Shown: positions 24,323-33,402 of the stretch, piece after piece | Numbering within the stretch: position 1 is the stretch's first letter | Layout: each line of letters starts with the position of its first letter | Origin: an uncultured Flavobacteriaceae bacterium | GTDB taxonomy: Bacteria; Bacteroidota; Bacteroidia; Flavobacteriales; Flavobacteriaceae | NCBI GenBank assembly: GCA_947494715.1 | Contig: CANLWG010000007.1 | Location: forward strand, 1 to 64,000 | Direction of reading: 5' to 3' | Length of the DNA: 64,000 nucleotides | Translations under genes and position numbers: made by a program | The notes under the pieces: model-generated | Seen by the model: only the letters and a program-made list of their open reading frames with translations | Databases searched by the model: none | What the model was told of the DNA's origin: nothing

Positions 24323-24940
24323 ATGCAGAGAATATTCGTTACCGGAATATCTACCGATGTGGGAAAGACCATCGCTTCGGCCATAATTATGGAGGCCTTG
24401 GAGGCAGATTACTGGAAACCGGTTCAGGCTGGGGAATTGGATAATACCGATAGCCATAAAATACGTCAGCTTATTTCCAATACCAAAAGTGTAATCCATA
24501 AAAGCAGTTATGAATTAACGTCCCCCATGAGCCCTCATGCCGCCGCCGAAATAGATGGTATCCGTATTGATAGGCAGCATATCGTTGAACCGCAAACGGA
24601 TAACCATTTGGTCATAGAAGGGGCCGGGGGTTTGCTCGTACCCTTAAACGAGGAAGATACAGTTTTGGATATCATAATGCCCAATTACAAAGTGGTGGTG
24701 GTTTCCCGGCATTATTTGGGAAGCATTAATCATTCTCTATTGACCATCCGTTGGTTACAACAAAAGGGATACGAGGTTTCCGTAATTTTCAGTGGGGATG
24801 CCAATCCACATACAGAAAATATCATACTTCATAAGACAGGGGTATCCTTAATCGGCAGGATTGAAGAAGAATCTAATTTTGACCAAGAAATCATAAAAAA
24901 GTACGCAGATAAATTTCGCCATATATTGGAGTCAATTTAA
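24323..24940 (+). CDS. bioD: Dethiobiotin synthetase BioD
   Basis: ATP-dependent carboxylase that closes the ureido ring of dethiobiotin. The start at 24323 gives MQRIFVTGISTDVGKTIASA with the Walker A GISTDVGKT at the very N-terminus, 205 residues in all. DYWKPVQAGELDNTDS, LTSPMSPHAAAEIDG and VIEGAGGLLVPLNEEDTVLD are family motifs. The longer frame from 24287 merely overlaps the previous gene. Its 3' end overlaps the convergent glycosyltransferase by 9 bp. Confidence 0.96.
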   Translation: MQRIFVTGISTDVGKTIASAIIMEALEADYWKPVQAGELDNTDSHKIRQLISNTKSVIHKSSYELTSPMSPHAAAEIDGIRIDRQHIVEPQTDNHLVIEGAGGLLVPLNEEDTVLDIIMPNYKVVVVSRHYLGSINHSLLTIRWLQQKGYEVSVIFSGDANPHTENIILHKTGVSLIGRIEEESNFDQEIIKKYADKFRHILESI

Positions 24941-26419
24941 GCGTTCAAGGATTTCGGCTTTATCAATTGTCGCGAAAATCTTATAATGCTTTTTTAGATA
25001 GGCATTGATATATTGGTTTTCTTCCACTTCCTTCTTATCGAACACCGATCTATTTTTCCGTACAACAATAGTCTTAGGTTGTACTTCCTCAAGTATGTAT
25101 TGCAGTTCCTGCAATGATGAACTTCTTGGGTTGTCATAAAAAGGGAATAGTTCGTCCCTACAGATATTGCTGGGATGTGTGGCGGCTTTTGTGGGCGGTT
25201 TTACATCCAGTACCCAGTAGCCTATGTGATAGCCCAGAAAGAGAATATTTTGTGTATCCACATGATTGTTGACCAAGTACTGGGGTACGGTGAACCCTTC
25301 GCCATTAAAGAAAGTGCCGCGTTCTATTTTGTTCTTTACAACGGAATAGTATTCCAAATAGCTTTCTAAAGGCAATACCAATGTTAAAAAGAATAAATAG
25401 GGCCTATAATCGAATTTTTGAAATATGGGGATTTTACCAACCGCCATACCAACTAAAATTATCAATATAGGATATAGTTGTATCAAATAATGACTATTGA
25501 TTCTTCCACCTTTGATAAAGGAAAGCAGCACTCCCAAAACGGCAATTACTAAAATTTGGACCATTATAGTCTTAAAATCCAAAAGTTCTTTTTTCCAGGC
25601 ATAGTAGAAAAAGATGCCAAGGAGAAGAAATGTGGGCGCCATTTTAAGGATGGAATACCGCCGCGCGTCTGTGTATTCCAATGGCGCAAGTATAACCGAT
25701 TTCCACCAAACTTCCGGGTTACCCGTAATGAAATAAGGTAATATAGTAAGGAGTACTACCATAACAATTCCACCCGCAAAGAAAAAGGAGAATTGTATTC
25801 CTTTGCCGTATTCCCTTCGTTTTGTATAACTATAAAGAAAGTATACCCCTAAGAGGAGTACAGCATAGGCCATATTCAATTTGGTCATGATCGTTAGCCC
25901 CATTAGAATTCCGGATAATCCTGCCCAAAATATTTTTTCCCGTTTTATAAGTAGATAAAGCCCGGGCATAAAAAAGGCCATACAAATATGCTCGGACATT
26001 ACCCCTTGCAAACTTCCAAAGAGACTTTGTAAGGCGATACAGGCTAGTGCGGCCCAAAAGCCCGATTTCTTGGAATCTACCTCCTTTCCTATCTTATATG
26101 TAAAAAAGGCGGTTATTGCAACCAACAGGGTGCCCAAGAAACGGATGGCCAAAAAACTCTTTCCAAAAACATAGATGCTGCTGGCAAAAAAAAGGTAGGT
26201 AATAGGAGGTTTCAAATCCCAAAGTTCCATATAGGGCAAATAGCCATCTACCCAAGATTGCCCCATAAGAATGAAGGTGCTTTCGTCCCGATCTATATAG
26301 TCCCTAAAGAAAAACGGGAACCGTATAAAAAAGGAAGTTCCGAAAAGCAAAAGAAAAACAGATTTGTCCTTAAGTTTATGGTATTTAGGAGTAAGAGATG
26401 TTATAACTTTGCGCAGCAT
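24932..26419 (-). CDS. Membrane glycosyltransferase, GT39/ArnT-like
   Basis: An integral membrane protein with about ten hydrophobic segments, of the dolichyl-phosphate-mannose/ArnT-like GT-C group. Typical is the first periplasmic loop DYIDRDESTFILMGQSWVDG with the acidic pair that acts in catalysis, then ELWDLKPPITYLFFA and FLAIRFLGTLL. It would move a sugar from a lipid carrier onto a lipid or protein on the outer face of the inner membrane. I prefer the ATG at 26419; frames extend to 26473, only 5 bp from bioA, which would leave no room for promoters. It interrupts the biotin genes on the opposite strand. Confidence 0.85.
   Translation of the reverse strand: MLRKVITSLTPKYHKLKDKSVFLLLFGTSFFIRFPFFFRDYIDRDESTFILMGQSWVDGYLPYMELWDLKPPITYLFFASSIYVFGKSFLAIRFLGTLLVAITAFFTYKIGKEVDSKKSGFWAALACIALQSLFGSLQGVMSEHICMAFFMPGLYLLIKREKIFWAGLSGILMGLTIMTKLNMAYAVLLLGVYFLYSYTKRREYGKGIQFSFFFAGGIVMVVLLTILPYFITGNPEVWWKSVILAPLEYTDARRYSILKMAPTFLLLGIFFYYAWKKELLDFKTIMVQILVIAVLGVLLSFIKGGRINSHYLIQLYPILIILVGMAVGKIPIFQKFDYRPYLFFLTLVLPLESYLEYYSVVKNKIERGTFFNGEGFTVPQYLVNNHVDTQNILFLGYHIGYWVLDVKPPTKAATHPSNICRDELFPFYDNPRSSSLQELQYILEEVQPKTIVVRKNRSVFDKKEVEENQYINAYLKKHYKIFATIDKAEILERLN
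26404..26411 (+). promoter_or_regulatory. Bacteroidota -7 element before bioA
   Basis: TAACTTTG fits TAnnTTTG and lies 67 bp before the bioA start, inside the 5' end of the divergent glycosyltransferase gene. No clean -33 box is visible. Confidence 0.45.
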
Positions 26420-26478
26420 CCGACTGGGGTTGATTCCCATCACCGCAAGATAGATAAAAAGACGATTTATCAAATTCC

Positions 26479-27753
26479 ATGGTACCTAAAAATCTTTCCG
26501 AAAGAGACCAGAAACACATTTGGCATCCACTGACCCAGCATAAGACCCATCCTGAAACATTAGGTATTGTAAGGGCAAAGGGAGCAATTTTGTATGACGA
26601 AAACAACAAGGAGTACATTGATGGTATTGCTTCTTGGTATACCTGTATGTATGGGCATTGCAATGACTTTATCTTGGAAAAAGTACAAAAACAGATGCAT
26701 CGGTTGGATCAGGTGGTATTTAGTGGTTTTACCCACGAGCCCGCCATAGAATTATCTGAGGAACTGATCAAGATTTTACCGCCGAACCAGGATAAACTAT
26801 TCTTTTCGGATAATGGTTCCACAGCAGTTGAAATCGGGATAAAGATGGCACTGCAATACCATTTTAACAAAGGCGACAAAAGGAAGGTGCTTTTAGCTTT
26901 TGAAGATGGATTCCATGGGGATACCTTTGGTGCGATGTCCGTTTCTGGACTATCGGTTTACAATGGCCCTTTTGAAGATTTTTTTATTGATGTGGAGCGA
27001 ATTCCAGTGCCGACAAAAGGCAATATCGAGGATATTCTGGCTACTCTGGAAATACGGCTTGGGCAAAAGGATATAGCGGGTTTTATCTATGAACCTCTTG
27101 TACAGGGAGCCGCCGCAATGAAAACACATGATGTAGAAGGATTGGACCGTATCTTGGCACTATTACGGAAAAATGACGTTTTGACCATTGCGGACGAAGT
27201 CATGACGGGATTCGGAAAAACGGGAACCTATTTCGCATCGGATCAATTGACTACTGATCCGGATATCATTTGCCTGTCCAAGGCTCTGACCGCTGGATTA
27301 ATGCCCATGGCCATTACCAGTTGTTCAAGAAAGATTTATGATGCATTTTACAGCGACGACATAACCAAAGGGCTATTCCACGGGCATACCTATACGGCCA
27401 ACCCTTTGGCGTGTACCGCAGCTTTGGCCGGGATTGAATTGTTGTGCTCCGAAGAAATTCAAAACAGTATTCAACGCATTATAAAATCGCATAAGGATTT
27501 TGGCCAACAAATCAAGACCCATCGTCAAGTGGCTACTATTCGGCAATGTGGTACTATTTTCGCTTTGGATTTAAATGTGCAAACGGAACGCTACGGTAAT
27601 CTTAGGGACAAACTCTTCAGATATTTTATGGATAAAGGTGTATTTTTACGTCCTCTCGGAAACACTATTTACATTTTGGCGCCTTACGTTATTTTGGATG
27701 AACAGTTGGAAAAGGTCTATAGTACTATAAAAAGTGCTTTGGATAGTATTTGA
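26479..27753 (+). CDS. bioA: Adenosylmethionine-8-amino-7-oxononanoate aminotransferase BioA
   Basis: PLP aminotransferase that converts KAPA to DAPA using S-adenosylmethionine as amino donor. The 424 residues open with the family mark SERDQKHIWHPLTQHK, then ASWYTCMYGHCND, DNGSTAVEIGIKMALQYH, the PLP aspartate in TIADEVMTGFGKTG, and the PLP lysine in IICLSKALTAGLMPMA. FHGHTYTANPLACTAALA is also diagnostic. It is followed after 14 bp by the ketoacyl synthase gene. Confidence 0.97.
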   Translation: MVPKNLSERDQKHIWHPLTQHKTHPETLGIVRAKGAILYDENNKEYIDGIASWYTCMYGHCNDFILEKVQKQMHRLDQVVFSGFTHEPAIELSEELIKILPPNQDKLFFSDNGSTAVEIGIKMALQYHFNKGDKRKVLLAFEDGFHGDTFGAMSVSGLSVYNGPFEDFFIDVERIPVPTKGNIEDILATLEIRLGQKDIAGFIYEPLVQGAAAMKTHDVEGLDRILALLRKNDVLTIADEVMTGFGKTGTYFASDQLTTDPDIICLSKALTAGLMPMAITSCSRKIYDAFYSDDITKGLFHGHTYTANPLACTAALAGIELLCSEEIQNSIQRIIKSHKDFGQQIKTHRQVATIRQCGTIFALDLNVQTERYGNLRDKLFRYFMDKGVFLRPLGNTIYILAPYVILDEQLEKVYSTIKSALDSI

Positions 27754-27767
27754 ATTCTGTTGAAGCT

Positions 27768-28943
27768 ATGCCAGAACAACCGATTACCATAACTGCAATT
27801 TCTTCTATTTCTTCATTGGGAAAATCAACCGAAGATGTCTGGGACAGTTACCAGCAGGAGAAACATCTTTTTGAAAAAAGAAGTTTGGGCGATCATAAGG
27901 ACTGGATTGCTCCATTGTCACAAACAGCAAAGCGTGCCATTAATTCCCTAAGAAGCTCCGATGCCAAATACAAAAACCTAGATGATACGGTGCTATATGC
28001 CTTGTATGCTTCTAGACAATCCATACAAAAGGCAGGATGGAAACAAGGGGATAACTTTGGTATTAATATAGGATCTTCCCGTGGGGCAACGGCACTTTTT
28101 GAAAAGCATCATGAGGACTTTAGGGTAACTGGTAAAGTTTCCCCGCTTTCCTCACCAACATCAACTTTGGGTAATATTTCCTCTTGGATAGCCCACGATC
28201 TAAAAACCAAGGGGCCTGAAATTTCACATTCCATTACTTGTTCCACCGCTCTACATGCATTGTTGAACGGGATGGCTTGGATCAAAAGCGGTATGACCGA
28301 TAGATTTTTAGTAGGGGGAAGTGAGGCTCCACTCACACCGTTTACCTTGGCCCAAATGAAGGCATTAAAAATATATGCTGGTTGCCAATCGATGGCCGAG
28401 CGTACTTCAAGCTACCCAAGTAGAGCCTTGGATTTGGAAAAAAAGAAAAATTCAATGGTTTTGGGCGAAGGGGCCTCCATTGCTTGTTTGGAAAAAGGCG
28501 TTCGTCATAATTCCTTGGCAATTATAGAAGGCATCGGATATGCTACGGAACCTTTGGAGCACTATGTGTCCATTTCAAGCGATGCACATTGTTTTCAGCG
28601 ATCCATGGAAATGGCTTTAAATGATCTGATTCCAGAAAACGTTGACGTAATCGTCATGCATACACCTGGAACTATTAAGGGAGATTTATCAGAATACAAA
28701 GCCATTGCGAAGGTTTTTTGTAACAAAATGCCTTTTTTAACTACCAATAAATGGAAAGTAGGCCACACTTTTGGAGCTTCAGGCATGTTAAGTATCGAAA
28801 TGGCAATATTAATGTTGCAACATCAAGAAGTCATAAAAGTACCCTTCGCCGAAGATTTCAAGATACCTTCAAAGATTCGAAAAGTTATGGTCAATTCCGT
28901 CGGATTTGGAGGTAACGCAGTAAGTGTTTTACTTTCAATTTGA
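27768..28943 (+). CDS. Beta-ketoacyl-ACP synthase, biotin-linked
   Basis: A 391-residue condensing enzyme of the FabB/FabF type with the thiolase fold. The complete Cys-His-His set is present: C158 in HSITCSTALHAL, H298 in VMHTPGTIKGD (HGTGT position) and H333 in KWKVGHTFGASG. It is shorter and more diverged than the fatty-acid housekeeping FabF. Its position 14 bp after bioA suggests a role in building the pimeloyl chain; that is inferred from context. An in-frame TTG at 27750 overlapping the bioA stop is a less likely start. Confidence 0.88.
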   Translation: MPEQPITITAISSISSLGKSTEDVWDSYQQEKHLFEKRSLGDHKDWIAPLSQTAKRAINSLRSSDAKYKNLDDTVLYALYASRQSIQKAGWKQGDNFGINIGSSRGATALFEKHHEDFRVTGKVSPLSSPTSTLGNISSWIAHDLKTKGPEISHSITCSTALHALLNGMAWIKSGMTDRFLVGGSEAPLTPFTLAQMKALKIYAGCQSMAERTSSYPSRALDLEKKKNSMVLGEGASIACLEKGVRHNSLAIIEGIGYATEPLEHYVSISSDAHCFQRSMEMALNDLIPENVDVIVMHTPGTIKGDLSEYKAIAKVFCNKMPFLTTNKWKVGHTFGASGMLSIEMAILMLQHQEVIKVPFAEDFKIPSKIRKVMVNSVGFGGNAVSVLLSI

Positions 28944-29006
28944 GATACCTCCCTAATTTTGAAAAAGGTACTATCTTATAAATCTTAACAAGAAAATTAA
29001 AAGCAT

Positions 29007-29588
29007 ATGGAAGAATGGTTTACAGCTTTGACTTTATTTGAAAAAATTTATTGGGTGGTTGCCCTCATTGCTTCGGCAATTTTGGTTATCCTTCTTATTC
29101 TTACTTTGTTGGGTGGTGATGCCGAAGATATGGATGCGGGGGATGTGGATGCTGATGTGGAAGGGGATTATGGCATCGGGTTCCAATTCTTATCTTTTAA
29201 AAATTTGATGGGCTTTTTGACCATTTTCGGTTGGTCTGGAATTGCCTGTCTTGATGGTGGTTTGTCTAAAGGGCTTACTGTTTTAATTTCGGTAGTCTGC
29301 GGATTACTGATGATGTTTGCCATGGCCTCACTTTTTTATTATCTCGGAAAATTACAGAGCAGCGGAACATTGAGGTTGAAAAGTGCATTGAATCAGGTTG
29401 GCGAAGTATATCTGACCATTGGTGCAGGTCGCTCCAAAATTGGCAAGGTAAGTATTACCGTTCAAGGTACTTTACGAGAATTGGAGGCACTTACCGATGA
29501 GGAAAAAGATCTTGTTTTAGGCAACGTTGTTCGTGTTAAAGACATCACGGAAAACGGAATATTAATTGTTGAACTATTAAATAAATAA
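29007..29588 (+). CDS. NfeD-like membrane protein, flotillin partner
   Basis: A 193-residue membrane protein. It has one hydrophobic segment near residues 14-35, an acidic loop (GGDAEDMDAGDVDADVEGD), two more hydrophobic segments at about 65-112, and a C-terminal soluble part (LNQVGEVYLTIGAGRSKIGK) with the beta-rich look of the OB-fold of NfeD-family proteins. The next gene, 4 bp on, is a flotillin, and NfeD and flotillin genes are known to be paired. The family call rests on layout and context. Confidence 0.75.
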   Translation: MEEWFTALTLFEKIYWVVALIASAILVILLILTLLGGDAEDMDAGDVDADVEGDYGIGFQFLSFKNLMGFLTIFGWSGIACLDGGLSKGLTVLISVVCGLLMMFAMASLFYYLGKLQSSGTLRLKSALNQVGEVYLTIGAGRSKIGKVSITVQGTLRELEALTDEEKDLVLGNVVRVKDITENGILIVELLNK

Positions 29589-29592
29589 CCAT

Positions 29593-31035
29593 ATGCTTCT
29601 ATTACCATTACAATTGGGAGGTAGTGCCTCATTATTGGCCATTGGCTTCGCCATTATATTCTTTTTTATCATTATCATCTCCTTCATCCGAAGGTATAAA
29701 CGCTGTCCATCTGATCGTATCCTTGTGGTTTATGGAAGAGTAGGTAGCGGCAGTTCCGCCAAGTGTATTCATGGGGGTGCTGCATTTATTTGGCCGGTAA
29801 TCCAAGATTATCAATTTTTGGATCTCACACCGATTTCGATCGAAGTTAGTTTGGTCAATGCGTTGAGTAAGCAAAATATTCGGGTAAATGTACCTTCACG
29901 TTTTACCATTGGTATTTCCACAGAACCAGGTATTATGCAGAATGCCGCGGAACGTCTTTTAGGTCTTGGCCAAAACGAAATACAGGAATTGGCCCAGGAA
30001 ATTATTTTTGGACAGTTGCGTTTGGTGGTTGCTTCCATGGATATAGAGGAAATCAATTCGGATCGGGATAAGTTCTTGACCAATATTTCGCAAAGCGTTG
30101 AATCGGAATTAAAGAAAGTAGGGCTTAAACTAATCAATGTAAATATCACTGATATCGTAGATGAATCAGGTTATATCGAAGCATTGGGTAAAGAAGCAGC
30201 GGCTCATGCAATAAATGCGGCCCGTAAGTCAGTGGCAGAAAAGAATAGGGATGGTTCCATTGGTGAGGCCAATGCTTTACAAGATGAGCGCACCCAAGTA
30301 GCTGCCGCGAACGCGCAAGCTGTGGAGGGAGAGAATATTGCTAAAATCGATGTCGCAAATTCGGATTCCCTACGCCGACAACGTGAGGCGGAAGCCGAGC
30401 GAACAGCGATTGCCGCTGAAAAGGTACAGACCGCCAAAGCATTGGAAGAATCCTATGCCGCGGAAAAGGATGCTGAGATTGCCAGGGCGGAACGTGAGCG
30501 TTCCTCCCAAATTGCGGATATTGTAGTTCCTGCAGAAATCGATAAAAAGAAAGTCGAGATTGATGCGGAGGCGGAGGCCGAGAAGATACGTCGGCAAGCG
30601 CGTGGCGAAGCGGATGCTATTTTATTCAAAGCACAGGCAGAAGCTCAAGGGCTCTTGGAAGTATTGACCAAACAAGCACAAGGTTTGGACGAAATCGTAA
30701 AGGCTGCAGGTAATGATCCAAAGGATGCAGTACTCTTATTAATAGCGGATAAACTTCCGGAATTGGTCAAAACCCAGGCCGAGGCGATAAAGAATATCAA
30801 AATAGATAAGGTAACTGTGTGGGATTCTGGGGCTAAGACTACTGATGGCAAAGGCTCTACAGCGAATTTCATTTCTGGTATGTACAAGTCCGTACCTCCA
30901 TTACAGGAGATGTTTAATATGGCTGGCATGCAACTTCCTGAATATTTAAAGGGAAAGGCTGTAGATAGTGAGGAAGTCTCCTCGGAAACAAAAAAGAATA
31001 CAAAGCCCAAAAAAGACAATAACGATACGGAATAA
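29593..31035 (+). CDS. Flotillin-family protein (SPFH domain)
   Basis: A 480-residue flotillin of the YuaG/FloT type, a scaffold of ordered membrane microdomains. An N-terminal membrane segment (about 15-32, FAIIFFFIIIISFIRRY) is followed by the SPFH domain (about 40-210; CPSDRILVVYGRVG at its start) and a long Ala/Glu-rich coiled coil (about 215-365) with repeated EAE and AEA motifs, as in flotillins. The C-terminal tail is polar and Lys/Glu-rich. Paired with the preceding NfeD-like gene and set inside the biotin region. Confidence 0.93.
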   Translation: MLLLPLQLGGSASLLAIGFAIIFFFIIIISFIRRYKRCPSDRILVVYGRVGSGSSAKCIHGGAAFIWPVIQDYQFLDLTPISIEVSLVNALSKQNIRVNVPSRFTIGISTEPGIMQNAAERLLGLGQNEIQELAQEIIFGQLRLVVASMDIEEINSDRDKFLTNISQSVESELKKVGLKLINVNITDIVDESGYIEALGKEAAAHAINAARKSVAEKNRDGSIGEANALQDERTQVAAANAQAVEGENIAKIDVANSDSLRRQREAEAERTAIAAEKVQTAKALEESYAAEKDAEIARAERERSSQIADIVVPAEIDKKKVEIDAEAEAEKIRRQARGEADAILFKAQAEAQGLLEVLTKQAQGLDEIVKAAGNDPKDAVLLLIADKLPELVKTQAEAIKNIKIDKVTVWDSGAKTTDGKGSTANFISGMYKSVPPLQEMFNMAGMQLPEYLKGKAVDSEEVSSETKKNTKPKKDNNDTE

Positions 31036-31306
31036 ATGTAAAGGTTTACTCGGCCAAGGTCGAGGAATTGGTAAAGCTATGGGAAAAGAACCCAAAGGTT
31101 AAAATGTGTCCACCTTTTGATAGGAAACCTTTGGGGTCAAATTTGTTGTTGTCTAGGTTATGATGTTGGGCGGTATACAGTTTATGTTGTTTTGAACAAA
31201 GTATGACTAAAAAACAAACAAATATCATATTTTAGCCAATGCCGATGTTGTTTCTTAGCAGCTTATTTTTAATTGGCTAATTTTAATTCGGATATAATTC
31301 AATGCT
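31036..31306. other. 271-bp gap before bioB
   Basis: AT-rich non-coding stretch between the flotillin gene and bioB. I see no hairpin, operator palindrome or convincing promoter consensus. A 60-codon frame on the minus strand lacks any recognisable features and was not accepted. Confidence 0.5.
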
Positions 31307-32401
31307 ATGGACTATACGAGATATGACTGGACCAAGGAGGAAATTCTAAATATATACAATAAACCTCTAATGGAATTGCTGTACGAAGCGGCAACAGTAC
31401 ACAGAAAGCATCATGACCCCAATACCGTGCAGGTTTCCACTTTATTGTCCATTAAAACGGGTGGATGTTCAGAGGATTGTGGATATTGCCCCCAGGCGGC
31501 TAGATATCATACGGATATAGAGAAGAATGACCTTATGTCGGTTTCCCATGTTAAGGCACAGGCATTACGGGCAAAGGAATCCGGAAGCTCAAGGGTGTGT
31601 ATGGGAGCTGCCTGGCGAAACGTAAAGGATGGTCCTGAATTTGATCAAGTGCTGGAAATGGTGCGTACTATCAATAAATTGGATATGGAGGTCTGCTGTA
31701 CCTTGGGCATGATTACCGAAAATCAAGCTAAGCGCTTGGCAGAAGCCGGACTTTATGCCTACAATCACAATTTGGATACTTCAGAAGATTATTATAAGGA
31801 CGTTATCTCCACACGTGCCTTTGAGGATCGTTTGGAAACCATAGATAACGTTAGAAAAAGTAATGTCACGGTTTGTAGTGGCGGCATCATTGGCATGGGG
31901 GAAAAATTGGAGGATCGTGCGGGTATGCTCGTTGCGTTGTCCTCATTAAACCCTCAGCCGGAATCCGTTCCGATAAATGCATTGGTGGCCGTAGAAGGCA
32001 CCCCCATGGAAGATATTGAACCAGTAGCCATTTGGGATATGGTACGTATGGTTGCCTCGACGCGTATTGTAATGCCCGAGACCCAAGTACGACTTTCTGC
32101 AGGCCGCACCCAAATGAGTAGGGAAGGACAAGCACTTTGCTTCTTTGCCGGGGCCAATTCAATTTTTGCCGGTGACAAATTGTTGACCACCCCGAACCCG
32201 GATGTAAATGAGGATATGGAAATGTTTGCCTTACTAGGGCTTAACAATCAGAAACCTTTTGAAAAGCATGCCCAACCTGAAACTGTCGAGGCCTTGGATT
32301 CAGTATTGCAGGCCTTGGGCGAAAAGCCTAAATGGACCCGTCCCGGACATACTATTGAACGCAATGAAGCTGCAAAAGTGAAGTCAAAAATCGTTAAGTA
32401 G
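31307..32401 (+). CDS. bioB: Biotin synthase BioB
   Basis: Radical-SAM enzyme that inserts sulfur into dethiobiotin. The 364 residues carry the radical-SAM cluster C54-x3-C58-x2-C61 (TGGCSEDCGYCPQAARY), the SAM/auxiliary cluster region (ESGSSRVCMGAAWRNVKDG; VCCTLGMI), YNHNLDTSEDYY and the second-cluster arginine region (RLSAGRTQMSREGQALCF). Length and order match the family. It is separated from the other bio genes by the flotillin pair. Confidence 0.98.
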   Translation: MDYTRYDWTKEEILNIYNKPLMELLYEAATVHRKHHDPNTVQVSTLLSIKTGGCSEDCGYCPQAARYHTDIEKNDLMSVSHVKAQALRAKESGSSRVCMGAAWRNVKDGPEFDQVLEMVRTINKLDMEVCCTLGMITENQAKRLAEAGLYAYNHNLDTSEDYYKDVISTRAFEDRLETIDNVRKSNVTVCSGGIIGMGEKLEDRAGMLVALSSLNPQPESVPINALVAVEGTPMEDIEPVAIWDMVRMVASTRIVMPETQVRLSAGRTQMSREGQALCFFAGANSIFAGDKLLTTPNPDVNEDMEMFALLGLNNQKPFEKHAQPETVEALDSVLQALGEKPKWTRPGHTIERNEAAKVKSKIVK

Positions 32402-32479
32402 TCTCTTAATCAAAGGTTAATTTTAGGAAAGCATTTTGTAAGGTTTTTTACCTTTGATGTCTAAATAACCTGAATACCC

Positions 32480-33340
32480 TTGGAATTAAATGACATCCCC
32501 AGAGTCAAAACTCTTACAAAAAAAGAGTTTATAGAGACCTATTTTAAACCCCAAAAACCGGTTGTCATTGAGGAATGTACGCTTGGCTGGCCAGCGCATT
32601 CCAAATGGAACCTGGAGTATATGCGAAAAGTTGCCGGGGATAAAATAGTTCCTCTGTATGACGATAGACCCGTGCATCACAAAGACGGATTCAATGAGCC
32701 TCATGCACGAATGAATATGTCGGATTATATCGACTTATTGAAAACGACCCCTACTAGGTACCGTATTTTTCTTTGGAATATCCTAAAGGAGATTCCTGAA
32801 CTTCAAGAAGACTTTGACTATCCAGACTTAGGTTTACGATTCATGAAAGGCTTGCCCATGCTTTTTTTTGGAGGAAGGGATTCCCATACCTTTATGCATT
32901 ATGATATAGATTTGGCCAATATTTTCCATTTTCACTTTGAAGGTCAAAAAGACTGTATCCTTTTTTCAAGGAAGGAAACCAAGTATCTCTATAAAATACC
33001 ACATTCCTTGATTACGCACGAAAGTATTGATTTTTCCAACCCAGATTTTGAAAAATGGCCGGCCTTGAAACACGCAAAAGGTTATAGAACATATTTAAAC
33101 CATGGCGAAGTGCTTTATATGCCTGAAGGATATTGGCATTATATGAAATATCTTACTCCTGGATTTTCTATGAGCCTAAGGGCCATGGCCCGTAACCCCA
33201 AGAATGTTACCCGGGCGATTTACAACATCCTAATAATGCGGCATTATGATGGCCTAATGCGTAAGCTTAAGGGCCAAAATTGGATAGATTGGAAGAATGA
33301 AGAAGCCATTCAAGAGACAAACAAACGCATTGAGGTATAG
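32480..33340 (+). CDS. JmjC-like cupin_8 oxygenase
   Basis: A 286-residue cupin-like protein of the JmjC/FIH type, expected to be an Fe(II)/2-oxoglutarate-dependent hydroxylase of a protein or small molecule. The metal triad is intact: H140-Y-D142 in FMHYDIDLANIF and H220 in MPEGYWHYMKYL. The N-terminal FKPQKPVVIEECTLGWPA is typical of the family. The start is a TTG, because a stop codon lies 6 bp upstream in frame and the family N-terminus begins right here. Follows bioB by 78 bp; substrate unknown. Confidence 0.87.
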   Translation: MELNDIPRVKTLTKKEFIETYFKPQKPVVIEECTLGWPAHSKWNLEYMRKVAGDKIVPLYDDRPVHHKDGFNEPHARMNMSDYIDLLKTTPTRYRIFLWNILKEIPELQEDFDYPDLGLRFMKGLPMLFFGGRDSHTFMHYDIDLANIFHFHFEGQKDCILFSRKETKYLYKIPHSLITHESIDFSNPDFEKWPALKHAKGYRTYLNHGEVLYMPEGYWHYMKYLTPGFSMSLRAMARNPKNVTRAIYNILIMRHYDGLMRKLKGQNWIDWKNEEAIQETNKRIEV

Positions 33341-33402
33341 GGCTGTCGTAAGTTTTTTTGGAAATGGTGAAACTTTGGTTGAATGAATTCTTGGAGATAT
33401 TG

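Noticed and set aside
31046-31228. 60-codon minus-strand frame before bioB
   Set aside because: No start context, no family resemblance, and composition typical of non-coding DNA.
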